The position numbers and the translations under genes were made by a program. From positions 9,891,001 to 9,955,000 of the forward strand of contig NC_060105.1 of assembly GCF_021155765.1 (NCBI RefSeq): a stretch of DNA of 64,000 bases, given 5' to 3'. The first letter of the stretch is position 1. Each line of letters opens with the position of its first letter. Shown in pieces: positions 14,148 through 27,064 of this stretch. Origin of the DNA: Diprion similis. Lineage: Eukaryota; Arthropoda; Insecta; Hymenoptera; Diprionidae. A model generated the notes under the pieces. It searched no databases. It was not told the DNA's origin and saw only the letters and a list, made by a program, of their open reading frames with translations.

Positions 14148-16050
14148 TTTCTATATAGGAGAGAGCAGTACAACTTATTCAACAACAAAAAAAAAAACTT
14201 CTCCTATTGAGTCGACGAATGTCTGCAGAATTTACTCAGATCTTATTCACCTCACATATCACTTCCTACTAGGCGTGTGAAAGGATATTTCAGTAATGCC
14301 AAATCAAGTCCAATATTTATGACTATATATATAGGCTGCATCTCATATCGTATCTATCCCTGCAGTGCAAAGAATGATATGCAGTGCAAATGTCAATTCA
14401 CATGCATTGAGAGATAACTCATATCGTTCCAAAGTGTGCATCTTCCAATAGAAGATAGTACGTCCACGTCAACATGGCTGACAAATAGTAAATAAGCAAT
14501 GACCCACGGACCCTGTTTAATGACCACATGGGCCAGCTGACCCTGGAACTAGGTATCTAGTTCAACTTTCAAAACTTCACACACGAGACACGCAGACCCA
14601 TCTGTTGTTAAAAAAAAATTAAAAATAAGTTAATAACGTTTGAAACCCTGCTTGGTACTCTTTCCAAATCAATATTTTTTAGTCACCGATTGTAAAATGG
14701 GTATTTAAATTTGATGAATATGTTAGTGATTCGTTAGTTATTAATGATGATCTTTATTCTTTGATAACAATATACGTTTTACAAAAAATTAAACAATTCG
14801 CAAATATTGTTGGATACAAATTTACATGAACTTACGAAGATGTAGCAATACTATTTTATATCTTCCTATACAAATTTCAAAATAATATACACGTTTAATT
14901 ACAAATCCACTTCGACTATGTAGTTTTTAATTCATTCAAAAACATAAATTAGTAACAATAAGTTGTGGAAAACTGTCAAATTTCTTGTCACTCTATCGCA
15001 TTGCTTGTGCTTAATGGGTACATTATATTGAATCATCATGTTTGAATGTGAATGAAATAAAATTTTCAAAATAATGTTATTCACAACCAGTCAGGTGTGC
15101 TAGCTACAATTCAACAACAGATTCGGATCCATGAAACCAAACCAGTGGTAGCGCACTATCGACTCTTATTCTTAATAAAAAGATATTCATAACGTTAAAT
15201 ATAACTTCCGGGTGTTCAACGAAAATATATACCAGTAAAGTTTGGAAGTCGAAAACTATTACATTGCTCTGTGCATGAAAATAAATACTGTGCAATCACA
15301 AAATAGATTCATTCTTTTTTTCAAATATATTTTAAAAGTTACAAGTAAAAAAAAGTGTATGCGATATATAGTACATGATAGCAGTCAGAGTACTATTTAA
15401 CAACGTTTCAATGATTAAGATCATGAGTGAACTTCCGCAGCGTTTTGTACTGGGCAGAGAAAAGTTGGCTAAGGTAACTAAAATAACATTTGGTGCATAA
15501 AGAGATATTACTGTTGGGTATTTCGAATTCACGATTGGATTTGGTCAGATATTTAGTTTCTTTCGCAATCTTGAATTATTCAATGTTTTAAACGGAAGTA
15601 CTAAATAGTGTGTAATATAGCTTGCAAAACGACGATTATTTTGTACGTCAATTAAACTTTGTATACTTATATTATTTTCAATTGAAATAACGAGAGAACG
15701 CTGCGAACGCAGTTATCCATCTATAAAGTTAAAACGGCAGTTATAAATTTGTCGGCATACAGAGTATTGGAAGAACGGTTCACGAACTTATAAAAATATC
15801 TAAGATGAAGTTGAAAAGTTAAAAATGGAGTGTATCGGATGAGTTTGAGGTATAGTGAATGCTACATTCTATTACCAGCATCGTATGGATCCGTGTCGGG
15901 AGGTATCGATTTGTATATTCATTTTTGCAACAAGGTTTTATGTTCTACATAATACGGATGTATACAGTACATACCTGCATCAAATACTAGAAACGTTAAT
16001 GTTTACACGATGAAATATATGTTTACATTTATTCTACGGACAGCTATGTA
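14148..16050. other. Non-coding upstream region of CPQ copy 1
   Basis: About 1.9 kb, AT-rich, kept in both copies of the duplication. It should contain the CPQ promoter just above 14147; I see no clear TATA or Inr element. The short motif GCAGTGCAAA occurs twice near 14363-14390. Short open frames here are not supported as genes. Confidence 0.5.
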
Positions 16051-17702
16051 TAATTTGAAAACGAGACCAATAAATTGTAGAATAAAAATACGTAACTCTA
16101 TATATTGAGTGTATTCATGGGTTAACGGTGTTGAACCTAGGCAATACCCTTAACATTGAAAATAGCGAAAGACAATCACAAGACTTGCCAGTGCTTGTTT
16201 TACACACGGGTATCGTCGTCAACTTTATTTTCTCTGATTAAAAATTATCCCTCCACTGAAAATAGGCTCACCTAAAAATCAATATAACTCTAATATAATA
16301 CCACAGAATAATTTCAACTTAAACAGAGTATTCTTCCAATGATATCTAAAACCAGTTGCACACACAAATGACATTACAAAGTATATTGTGTTATATTTGT
16401 TCCTTGGTTTTTGATACTTGAACGAAGTAATTATTATTTTTAGGGTAAAACATTGTCATAAATCAAAATTTTTTTCACTCTGAATAAAATGTGAAAATTA
16501 CGTTGCAATTTTCTTATTACAAACAAAAGAAGACAAACACTACATACAAAAAAATAGTCCGTTATTTTGCAATAATTGAAGTTTTTCAAATTTTTATATT
16601 GTATTCCGTAACTCTTCTATCTATAAATATACTTCATGAATAAATATACTCTATATATAGCAAATAATATTCTCTACAAATGTCTAGATGTCAATTACAA
16701 CATTACACGATGGAGTGGTCAGTCCTACTGTCTGATGATCGTTCTGTCCTCATACTAGACGTTCAATGTGGCATGTTTCAGATAGATCCCAACCATCTTC
16801 TGCTAATGATGAACATAACAATGTTAAGTCTCACCCTATATTACCTCATCAAAAGACGTCCAAACTGCGCTTTGTCTCTTCTGTAGAGTTTAGGCACTCT
16901 TCAGGTAAATCCTTCCTCCCTCCGTTATAACAACATTCGTTAGCAGCACGCCTAGACCCGGTCTTGACTTCCATTTTCTTGTGAAATGATTTTTGTTCAA
17001 ATGAAAGCCGCAAAAGGCAACCACATTTTAAACTATTGATTTTCCATACTTCAAATGGTTTCGGTTGTCACAGATCTTTCATATATCTCCGGATAATGCT
17101 ACCTAAATTAATTCATTTCACCCACTCACATGGCGTTTGAAAAGAGAAGAACAAGCCAACGCCAGTTGTAATGTTTGAGTATTACTCGATATATCCAGAA
17201 AAAAAATCTTCAGCTTATCAAGAATGCATAAAATAATCGATCAGTTTGTTTGTTCCGTCTTCGTATGTCTTTCTTCCACATTGTCTCTTTCTGTATTTCT
17301 TTCTGTGTGTAAAATCTATCTTACTTGGCACGATCATTTCGTAGCAATGAACTCTTGTTACTTTCTTTTTCCAAATTCCTATAACAAACATCATAAAATC
17401 TATAGCTGAAACAAAATATTGTATATATTTGTATGGGTTTTTCATTGATGCTTGCTATTTTTTTCAAATTGAGTAATAAAATTTTGGAAAGATAATTTCA
17501 CAATAAAATTAAAGTGTACTAAATACGTGTCATAAAAATATCTTAATTGATCTTAAGAGGTGATGATTAACAAAATTATCTTCCTAACATTAAAACGTAG
17601 CACGAGTAGTCATTTTTTCAAACGTTTTCTTTGCCACTAACGTTGCAACTATTAAATATATATACAAAACTTGCACATATATTTTTTTTACCTTGTGTGC
17701 AG

Positions 17703-18475
17703 GAGAAACCTTAACAACTCAATTGAGTCCAAGCAGTCCAACCGAGGACAGCTCTGGGGAATCTCGCAGCAACAGACCACGTCTACAGCGTTCAACAGGA
17801 CAAAGCAAGAAAACTTTTCGCTTAAGAAAAAGTCGAAGGAGTCGTATTGAAGTATGTGTATAGCATTGTATTAAAAAATGTTAATAAAGTTTAAACCAGT
17901 TTGGACGGTCCAAGACAGACATGACCGAACCTCATTGTGATAACATTTTAATGAAATACATTTCCAAGAAAGAAGTTCAAACATCAAACAATAATTTTCA
18001 GGTGTCACATATAAAATTGGAGTCCCCAGATACTTCCAATCAACCGATGGCATCAACTCCACCAACAGCTACGGAACTATCAGTTTCTGGTATCCCATCT
18101 GAATCATCATCAATTCGATCGAAGCGTAGTCTATCTGCTCGTCAAGGACACAATGATAGTCGTGGTAATCATCAACAATCGGACATATCGTGGGACGAAG
18201 ATACCAGCGTGGTTTCGCAAACTTTGAGTACTTCCGGTTATCGCGAATCTTATAGCATGCAACTTATCTCATTGGAAAGTGGAATTCAATCAGCTCCGCC
18301 CTTGGCCTCACCTGATCTCAACGATCTGCCCTCTACCAGTAGCGCTACAACGAATTACATTGTATGCGATGGTAGCTCACCTGATTGTTCGATTAATGGA
18401 AGTGGAGGAGAAAAAACTGCCTTATTAACAAACAGTCAGCGATCATTGTCCCAGCATTCTCTACTTATGAGTTGA
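17703..18475 (+). pseudogene. Orphan duplicated UNC80 tail (last two exons, 3'-truncated)
   Basis: Duplicates of the last two UNC80 exons, at 17703-17851 and 18002-18475, with splice sites preserved. The reading frame is open but ends early: after HSLLM the copy reads MS-stop instead of the TQDEDTLI tail, because a 302-base net deletion with a few filler bases removed the native end and 3' UTR. A few substitutions are visible (two Ser to Leu, one Asp to Glu). With no upstream exons of its own it can be expressed only if UNC80 transcripts read through the first 3' end and splice to it. Most likely a recent unprocessed pseudogene fragment; an alternative 3' end is not excluded. Confidence 0.8.
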
Positions 18476-18759
18476 AGATATTAAATTAAACTGATTTTTT
18501 ACAGCATTTCGGCTTCATTATCAAACCAGTAGAACGCAGTCAAGAATCATCTATTTTATACTTTCCGTAATAAGATAGGATTTTGACAAAGTGGTTCAAT
18601 AGTAAAACAGATTCAGTACCTCTGTAACAAATTCTAGTTAATCAAATATGTTTACGCTGCGTAGCAATAGATATACAGGAGCTGTTTGATAGTTAATTAA
18701 GTAACTCAATGAAAATTCTTGGTAGACTAATCATAAGCTGATTCTGATATATTTTGTAT

Positions 18760-18765
18760 TTTATT
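18760..18765 (-). terminator. Poly(A) signal of carboxypeptidase Q copy 2
   Basis: AATAAA on the minus strand 62 bases past the stop, the same position as in copy 1. Confidence 0.55.
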
Positions 18766-18827
18766 ACAAAAGTTGGAAATATTACTATAAACTTGACGTA
18801 ATTTCACGGTGACGTAAATTATCAATA

Positions 18828-20840
18828 CTAGTTCTTATGTGGTAGATCAACACTCAGCTCAGCCGTGACATATGAAACTGCGGCAAACAATGCGGCACAT
18901 AGGTCGAGTGCATGTGGATCTTCAACGGACATGGTGTCACCATTTGAATGATGGTACCAAAAGTATTTGCCGTTATCCGTCCATAGCGAAGCTCCTGGTA
19001 CCCCAGAATCTACCCATTCCGTTATGTCAGGGCCTTCGTTTGGGTTTCGAACCCCTGTCGCATTTATTGGTTTCAATAAGCTAAAAAGTAACGAGAAGGA
19101 TGAAAATTTTGCGCGAAAAAAAATCACAAATGTATATGTCAAGTTAATTAGAAATTTACCTCATTATTTTTTTCAGAATGCATTGGGCATTCTCCGAACC
19201 TGTGAAGGCAAGTCCTATCGGAGTGAATGTACCTATGTCGGACTCCATCACAAGTTGAAGCTTTTCGTTATCAGCTGTGTGTGATTGAATATATTGATGA
19301 GCTCCCACAATCCCAATCTCTTCACCAGTCCAAAGAATAGTCCTTTTGTAAAATGAATAATAAGTTTTAGGTACGTTTGGTAATGGTTGACTTGCTCCAA
19401 TGATCTACGTATATAGTTTCAGCTGACTAATTGTTGCTAGTTATAAATTTAAGAAGCTTTAGTTTCATACATGAATACTAATATTGTCTAATAGTCAAAA
19501 TCAATTCAAAACTGACTTAAAGTTTCGATATCTTCCTGTGACACTTGTGATTTTGAACTAGCAATGCATTTTTTCAGCAGCTGGGTGATTAACAATATAT
19601 ACCTTATCGTTCGTCGTGGTCGTAGATTCAGAGCTTTCAAGATTCGCAAAGAGTTCCATGATATGAACGCACCACCTCCATCATCCATAGCACCCTGGCC
19701 TACATCCCAGCTATCTAAATGTCCAGATACAACTACTACTTTCTCAGGGCTCTCAGAGCCAGTGATTTCTGCAATTGTGTTCCGAGACTTCACTGCTGGA
19801 AGAGTCTGGGCTTCCATACTAATATTGATCAATATCGTTTTGCCTGAAAACATAGTTTATATTGTCATAAATATATTCTTACAGAATTGAAAAATATAAT
19901 GTGAGTATGGGAGATTTAATGGGCACGATTGTTACCTCTATCAGCCATTCTATTTAACATAGTCGCATCTTCAATTGTGATACACGCAGCTGGTATTTTT
20001 GTAATATTTGGCTGATACGTCATCATGCCAGTATGAGGCGAGTAGATAGAAACTGGTGTGATAGATCTGATCAAGACGGCCACTGCACCAAATTTTGCAG
20101 CTTCTGATGCTCCCTTGCTTCTATATATGACCGTTTCTCCATAATTCACAAAATCTTGATTATAAACAACTATTTTTCCAGGCACCTAGAAAATATCCAT
20201 CATAAATACTATGTTTCTATATGAAACAAAGAGAAAGAAGAAAATTTTTTAAAGCACGTTTGCAACAATTTTATAGCACCTCATTGCGTCGTTGACGAAG
20301 TTCATCAAAACTCTTTACTACGATGGCTAACGCAGTAATTCCTCCTTTAGGCGTTCCGACACTGTATCCCAATCCAAGCATCGCAATATCTTTTACTCTT
20401 GGTTGAAGCAAGGTAGCGGATTCTTTACCTCTGTAAAAATCAAATCATATTTATTCCTTTAACCTTTTTTTAGAACACAACGAAGTAACGTACCTGACCC
20501 AATGAGGTAAAATGGCTTCTTCTCCATGCACATTTTCCAATCCATGTTTGACCAACTTATCGAGCATGTAGTCAATAGAGTTTTCGAGAACTTGACTCCC
20601 AGATAAACGTGGACCAAACTTATCAACAAATGTGGCCAACTCTTGCCATGTTGTACCCTTATACAATCCATTAACAGTTTCGTTTATTATCTTGTTAACA
20701 GTCGGAGCATAACTTTCAATTTCTTTCATCAAATTTTCTGGCAACGAGCATTGGTCTACTTCATTATCAGTTATATCGCCGAATGTTGATTTCGAGATCC
20801 AGCAGAGTAAAAGTACTGCAATACTGAATTTAAATTCCAT
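18828..20840 (-). CDS. CPQ: Carboxypeptidase Q-like, tandem copy 2
   Basis: Same six-exon structure as copy 1: 20840-20494, 20430-20280, 20185-19936, 19843-19603, 19342-19160, 19080-18828; each exon has exactly the same length as its partner and all splice sites are intact (exon 4 donor changed from GTACAT to GTATAT, still GT). It encodes 474 aa with signal peptide, PA domain and every zinc-site residue, including GHLDSWD, GEE and WYHH. Visible changes are mild: Trp to Ser near residue 31, the GEEMGTVGS loop to [16 protein letters not shown] to TGSENAQ, and a few in the PA domain. The pattern suggests a functional young paralog, perhaps with altered substrate access next to the catalytic Glu; the latter is inference. 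Confidence 0.92.
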
Positions 20841-23272
20841 TGTCGATATAGGAGAGAGCAGTACAACTTATTCAACAACAAAAAAAAAAACTTCTATTGA
20901 GTCGACGAATGTCTGTAGAGTTTACTCAGATCTTATTTACGTCACATATCACTTCATACTAGTCGTGTGAGAGGATATTTGCAGTGATGCTAAATCAAGT
21001 CTAATATTTATGACAATATAGGCTGCATCTCATATCGTATCTATCCCTGCAGTGCAAAGAATGATATGCAGTGCAAATGTCAATTCACATTCATTGAGAG
21101 ATAACTGATATCGTCCCAAAGTGTGTATCTTCCAATAGAAGATAGTATGTCCACGTCAACATGGCTGACAAATAATAAGCAATGACCACATGGGCCAGCT
21201 GACCCTGGAACTAGGTATCTAATTTAACTTTCAAAACTTCATACACGAGACACTCAGACCCATCTGTTGTTGAAAAAAATTAATAATAAATTAATAACAT
21301 TTGAAACCCTGCTTAGTACTCTTTTCAAATCAATATTTTTTAGTCACCGATTATAGAATGGGTATTTAAATTTGATGAATATGTTAGTGATTCATTAGTT
21401 ATTAATGATGATCTTTATTCTTTGATAACAATATACGTTTTACAAAAAATTAAACAATTTGCAAATATTGTTAGATACAAATTTATATGAACTTACGAAG
21501 ATGTAGCAATACTATTTTATATCTTCCTATACAAATTCAAAATAATATACACGTTTAATTACAAATCCACTTCGACTATGTAGTTTTTAATTCATCCAAA
21601 AACATAAATTAGTAACAATAAGTTGTGGAAAACTGTCAAATTTCTTGTCACTCTATCGCATTGCTTGTGCTTAATGGGTACATTATATTGAATCATCATG
21701 TTTGAATGTAAATGAAATAAAATTTTCAAAATAATGTTATTCACAACCAGTCAGGTGTGCTAGCTACAATTCAACAACAGATTCGGATCCATGAAACCAA
21801 ACCAGTGGTAGCGCACTATCGACTCTTATTCTTAATAAAAAGATATTTATAACGTTAAATATAACTTCCGGGTGTTCAACGAAAATATATACCAGTAAAG
21901 TTTGGAAGTCGAAAACTATTACATTGCTCTGTGCATGAAAATAAATACTGTGCAATCACAAAATAGATTCATTCTTTTTTTCAAATATATTTTAACAGTT
22001 ACAAGTAAAAAAAAGTGTATGCGATATATAGTACATGATAGCAGTCAGAGTACTATTTAACAACGTTTCAATGATTACGATCATGGGTGAACTTCAGCAG
22101 CGTTTTGTACTGGGCAGAGAAAAGTTGGCTAAGGTAACTAAAATAACATTTGGTGCATAAAGAGATATTACTGTTGGGTATTTCGAATTCACGATTGGAT
22201 TTGGTCAGATATTTAGTTTCTTTCGCGATCTTGAATTATTCACTTGTTTAAACGGAAGTACTAAATATTGTGTCATATAGCTTGCAAAACGACAATTATT
22301 TTGTACGTCAATTAAACTTTGTATACTTATATTATTTTCAATTGAAATAACGAGAGTACGCTGCGAACGCAGTTATCCATCCATAAAGTTAAAACGGCAG
22401 TTATAAATTTGTCGGCATACAGAGTATTGGAAGAACGGTTCACGAACTTATAAAAATATCTAAGATGAAGTTGAAAAGTTGAAAAGTTAAAAATGGAGTG
22501 TATCGGATTAGTTTGAGGTATAGTGAATGCTACATTCTATTACCAGCATCGTATGGATCCGTGTCGGGAGGTATCGATTTGTATATTCATTTTTGCAACA
22601 AGGTTTTATGTTCTACATAATACGGATGTATACAGTACATACCTGCATCAAATACTAGAAACGTTCATGTTTACACGATGAAATATATGTTTTCATTTAT
22701 TCTACGGACAGCTATGTACTTAACGAGAAATTTGATGTCCATAATATCTTGGAAATTTTAATACTCGACGTCTACATCCGCTATTCCCCTCATTGTTTTC
22801 TCGCGTTTAACAATAAATATATTCATTTGTTCTTTTATAAATTGATCTACTTACGATCTCAAAGTGTATAAGTATAAGCAATTACGATTGTACAAATGAA
22901 CAAATTTTCCGTTCATTAATATTTGGAAAACTAGGTCGCACATATAGTATAAAGCAATCGTTATATGTGCACTAAAAATGTATTTGCAACCGTACACTTA
23001 GCCCAGGTACTAAACCATTTTAAAAAATAAAGTTATAAATATTTGGGGTCACAGCAGTAAATATGGTGATCATAGTGAAAGTAGTGTTCCCTAATTTGAA
23101 AATTTCAACGTGATTCACACTTTCATAAAATTTCCAATATTTATGCTTCAATTCTGCCGTGTGTGATTCTTTTCTGTACATAAATGTTTCATCAAATGAT
23201 AACGTGTCAGGTCTAAATCTTAGATTTATTTAAATATAAACTATTAATTAATCTAATTGCACAGAGGAATGC
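20841..23272. other. Non-coding region: CPQ copy 2 upstream sequence, then unique spacer
   Basis: Up to 22718 this is the duplicated CPQ upstream sequence, with point differences from copy 1. From 22719 to 23272 it is unique AT-rich spacer leading to the 3' end of the USP1-like gene. No gene seen. Confidence 0.5.
23225..23230 (-). terminator. Poly(A) signal of USP1-like gene
   Basis: AATAAA on the minus strand about 43 bases past the stop codon at 23273. Confidence 0.55.
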
Positions 23273-26200
23273 TTATGTCGTCGACCGTACGTAAAATAAC
23301 AAATAGGGTGTTGCAGAATTGCGCGGATTTGGAGCCAATTTTTCTTCAAATTCGCGCAGTGGAATTATCCTAACTACTTCGTCATCACACTCCAGCCACG
23401 ACCCACCATGTTTACTTCTACGAATACCACAACACTCCATGCTGCGACAGCCAACTCTTAATACATTTAATTGTTCTTTGTTTTCACTAACATTTGATTT
23501 CGATCTAAAGAATTTCATTATACCAGATGATTTGTCCGATGTTGTATTACTATTATTTTGTATCGGAGCTTGCCGCTTATTATCACGTTCACAATTAAAA
23601 TATTCAGACGATGCAGATTCGTCCGGTAATCGTGTGTACGCCACATAATGACCTGCGGTCATTGTTGCTCCCTGGTGCATAATAACTGAATACAATTTGT
23701 AGACATGTCGAGTTTCTCTTCTAATACTTGTGCCTGGTATATCACTCAGACAATCTTCGCAAAAACACTGCAACGTTAAGGGAGTTGGCATATGATTGTT
23801 GATCTTCTCCATCGACCTGAAATTTTCATTGTACACATTATAAATAGGTGCTTGCAGGTATATTGGAACATATGCGATACACGTGCATTCGTATTATAAT
23901 CACATATGAGTTTCGATTTAAAAAATACTCGTCTTTCCATTATTTTCTACACAAAAGTTGAACACTTTATCTAAAATTCTAGTAATATCAGCATTAGTTT
24001 AAGAGAATTTTTCAATCCCGAATATTCTTAAAATTGTCTTCAATACACTAATTTCAAAAAATCACGGCCACTGGAAATTCTATTGTATATTAAACACGGA
24101 CGATGATTTTCAAATTATGCACATCATATCCGCACACCCTTTCAGAGAGTCTGTCGTTATCAAACAATTACATTCATAAGCTTAAAAATATTCCATTTAA
24201 AAGTAACTAACCCTGCTGTGGTGGAGAATCTTTTCAATTGCAGTATGAGAAGCCTGGGTAAGGAAGGAAAGCACACAGCACGCCGCGCTTCATTGTAACG
24301 TAAGCAACAAGCACACCAGTACTTATCTCGACCCCGCAAAAGTTCACTTGTTACTACGGCTCTTCTATACACTTCGCTACTGTCCATTAAACTTTTATCC
24401 TCTTCTAAATATGGAGGAATACATGTAAAAAAAGTTAAGCATTATAAAACAAATATGCTAATTTCCAATTTTATAAACTATTCAATTCAAGAATACGATC
24501 AATTCTGTAAATAAGTGTCTATTTCCTCACCTTTTTCATTTGATTGGTCAGTATCTATTGGAACATAAATATCGCAAAATGTTTCTTTTCTTTCAGTCAC
24601 GTGTTCACACTCTAAACACGTTGTGCGGAGGAGGCTAACCCCCTCAAAATCCTCTGAAATAAAGCACTTTTTGCTCTCTGGTTGAGGTGCCATAAGTTCG
24701 CTGTTACTTTCAACCATTTCTAAGTGACCATTTTCTAATGGTTTCGAAGGTGGCGCAGTTCCATTTGAACTTGATTGGATAAAGTTCAGGCTCCCTTTGG
24801 AAGAGAACTTTTTTTTCTTCTTTGATTTGCGAAGGCCACGTTTACTCGAACTACTTTCAGACTGTGCATCATTTACTTGATCAATGTACAAATCTGATCC
24901 TCCACCATTCTGCCCGAATTCACTCTCTCTATACCTTACAAGCAGTTGAAACGTTTCTCGTATGTTGTCCAGTAAACAGACTAACAACTCGTGTGCATCC
25001 TGCTGCTGATTGCCTTCAAATATAGGATTTACCTCCCTGAAATCATTGATTTAAATCATCTTTACATTGCATCACTATTTAGGTTTAACCATAGTTAAAA
25101 AGATAACTAAAGTAACATAGTTGGTTAGACATTCAAATATCAACCAAATTATTACCTCAGTGCTTGTAGAAATGCATCAGGTTGGTACGGTTCACCGTTA
25201 TCTTTCATCTCCGAAATTCTCAAGGCTGCGAATAACTCGTGTAACTTCTCCGTAGCCACTTGTATTTTAGGTTTATTAGAATCTCCCATTGGACCTGCTA
25301 ACGCCAAAAGATCTTTGCTGCTCCAACTACGACTACCACTTGCTGTTAGCAATACACCAGTTCTACCAAGTGATGATGATTTCATCTAACAAAGTTCAAC
25401 AAGCATATCAATAGTTTTTGTAACTAATTCAGTACTGCGAATAAGTGAGTGTTGTTTATCAAGATTATTTGATTATAAGCTCCAGATAGCCAAGTGGATG
25501 CATAATCCTAACTGAATATAGCAATCCTGGTGGATTTGAAATTCGAGAATCCTATACATCAAAACAAAATTAGTAAATCGTAGTACCATAGGGAACTGTC
25601 ATTATTGTGAATTAAGAACAACCTATGCAAATTAGCAAGTTAGATTAAATCGATTAACTGAACTATGGTAATAGTAGATGGTAGTATTTTTAATATATTT
25701 TTATGAAGATCGAATATTCTAATTAAATGTGGTGCTGGTGTGCAACTAGGAACCCTCCAGGGTAAATTTTTTGAATGATTTTTTCTTATGGAGCGAAGTC
25801 AACAATACTTTGTTCAGTTACAACAAAAGTTTTGTCAACTGTAATAATAATAATAATAATAAGAATTATCACTGAATAATAATAAAAATTTTATGTATCA
25901 ACACAATTAATATTCAATGAAAAATGTTTGAATTAAATAAGGGTGCATCGATGCATAGAGTATTCTTTCTAATAGGATTGATTTTGCTTAGTTTGTAATA
26001 TTTTTTTTATATTGGCCAAATTTTTTCACAGCACCCTTGGGACCTTCAAGAAAAAACAATTACTTGGCAGAGTGGGTAAATTTTTAGCTTCAGCAACTTT
26101 AATCGCGCATAAACAAGCTGGTTGGAAAGTGGTTGGAAGAATTAAGCATATTCAAATCTTTGGAAATTAATGTAAAGTCAAAGAATGGAAGAGAGCAAAC

Positions 26201-26990
26201 ATATATACAGAAGAAGAAAATCATTGAATAGGATCGTGAGTATAAGAATTTCCAGGACACAGGCACATTTCAAGAATATTTCCAAGACACTAAAAATTTC
26301 CAGGACTGTTGAACACCAAGTTATGTTTATAATATCAGTGCTAGGACAAAAATAATTTGTGATACAAACATATTGTCCCAAATACTTAATGGCACTTTAA
26401 ATTAATAGTAAAAATGGTGACTGGCTAAATTTACTAGCTGGAATAAGTTATATCAAGTTTGCAGCTCACACACCTTAGTTTGAAGTTGTTTCACAGTCAA
26501 ATTGGATAAGTCGGTGGCCAGATGATGTAGATTGTGTAAAAAGGAGGGTGCAAATCGTAGGGTGTACAATACACTGTTTAAAAAACATGTGTTGCCCAGA
26601 TTGCACAGTGATGCTATCCGCAGTCCTTCTGTCCCGCTATTTACTGTGTTGCACATAGCCTCCTGGGAGTTTGGCAATTGACTTCGATATCCATTTAACA
26701 TTCTGCTCTCACCTGTTTCTAAGTTAGTTGACTTGTTATTATGGTTGATATCGTAATTTGAACAGAGCTGTTAATCTACAAACGTAATTATAGTATCAAT
26801 TTTTTAAATTTCGTTTACCGTTTGAGAAAAGATATTTATTCAGAGTGCCCCCTCTGGTAGATGTACGAGGGGGCTGAGTAGTTGTTTTTGTAGTGAGTGA
26901 TTTGCTGCGCCCTGAGAGCGACAGGCAAAATTTCTTCCTAGGAGGGACCAGCTGCTCATCCTCGTCTTCTTCTGCTTCTAATACTGTCAT
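23273..26990 (-). CDS. USP1: Ubiquitin carboxyl-terminal hydrolase 1-like (USP1)
   Basis: Cysteine protease that removes ubiquitin; in animals USP1, with its WDR48 partner, deubiquitinates FANCD2 and PCNA in DNA-damage tolerance. Six minus-strand exons: 26990-26819, 26712-26474, 25385-25156, 25036-24531, 24404-24212, 23816-23273; 1,884 nt, 627 aa. Cys box LGNTCFLNSVLYTLR has the catalytic Cys at about residue 100. The QQQDAHELL box follows in exon 4. Two CxxC pairs (CLEC, CACC) form the USP zinc ribbon, and the His box is TAGHYVAY (His about 503). The N-terminus is acidic then basic (EAEEDEDEQ, PPRKK). A Lys/Ser-rich insert lies between the QDAHE box and the zinc ribbon. Human USP1 is 785 aa, so this form is shorter, mainly in the inserts. 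Assignment to USP1 rather than another USP rests on the order of boxes and insert position; the USP fold itself is certain. Confidence 0.88.
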
Positions 26991-27064
26991 TTTCCGTCAA
27001 CCTAAAACAATACGGACTTATAGCGAATGAGAGAAATGTCATCTTTGTTACATTTTAGATAGGT

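Larger units (their letters stand above)
9051..16050. repeat. Tandem segmental duplication, copy 1 (about 7.0 kb)
   Basis: The sequence from about 9051 is repeated from about 16052 with only a few percent mismatches and small indels. The copy contains the end of the long UNC80 intron, the last two UNC80 exons, the complete minus-strand carboxypeptidase Q gene and about 1.9 kb upstream of it. The right edge is sharp: CAGCTATGTA at 16041-16050 is followed at once by the second copy's start (AATTTGAAAACGAGACC against AACTTAAAAACGAGACC at 9051). Confidence 0.93.
16052..22718. repeat. Tandem segmental duplication, copy 2 (about 6.7 kb)
   Basis: Direct, head-to-tail copy of 9051-16050. The offset is 7,005 bases through the UNC80 exons, falls to about 6,703 after a 302-base net deletion at the end of the UNC80 tail, and is about 6,660 near the right end. 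It ends in GCTATGTA at 22711-22718; the next bases (CTTAACGAGAAATT) are unrelated to copy 1's flank but resemble the copy start, suggesting a short homology at the breakpoint. Confidence 0.92.

Noticed and set aside
15423..15473. Possible first coding exon (MSELPQRFVLGREKLAK followed by a GTAACT donor), also at 22083-22133
   Set aside because: No downstream exon found in either copy, and the start differs between copies; conservation is explained by the recent duplication. Worth a transcript check only.
25484..25560. tRNA-like A box (TAGCCAAGTGG) and a weak B-box-like stretch in a USP1 intron
   Set aside because: Acceptor stem and anticodon arm do not fold convincingly; at most a degenerate tRNA-derived repeat.
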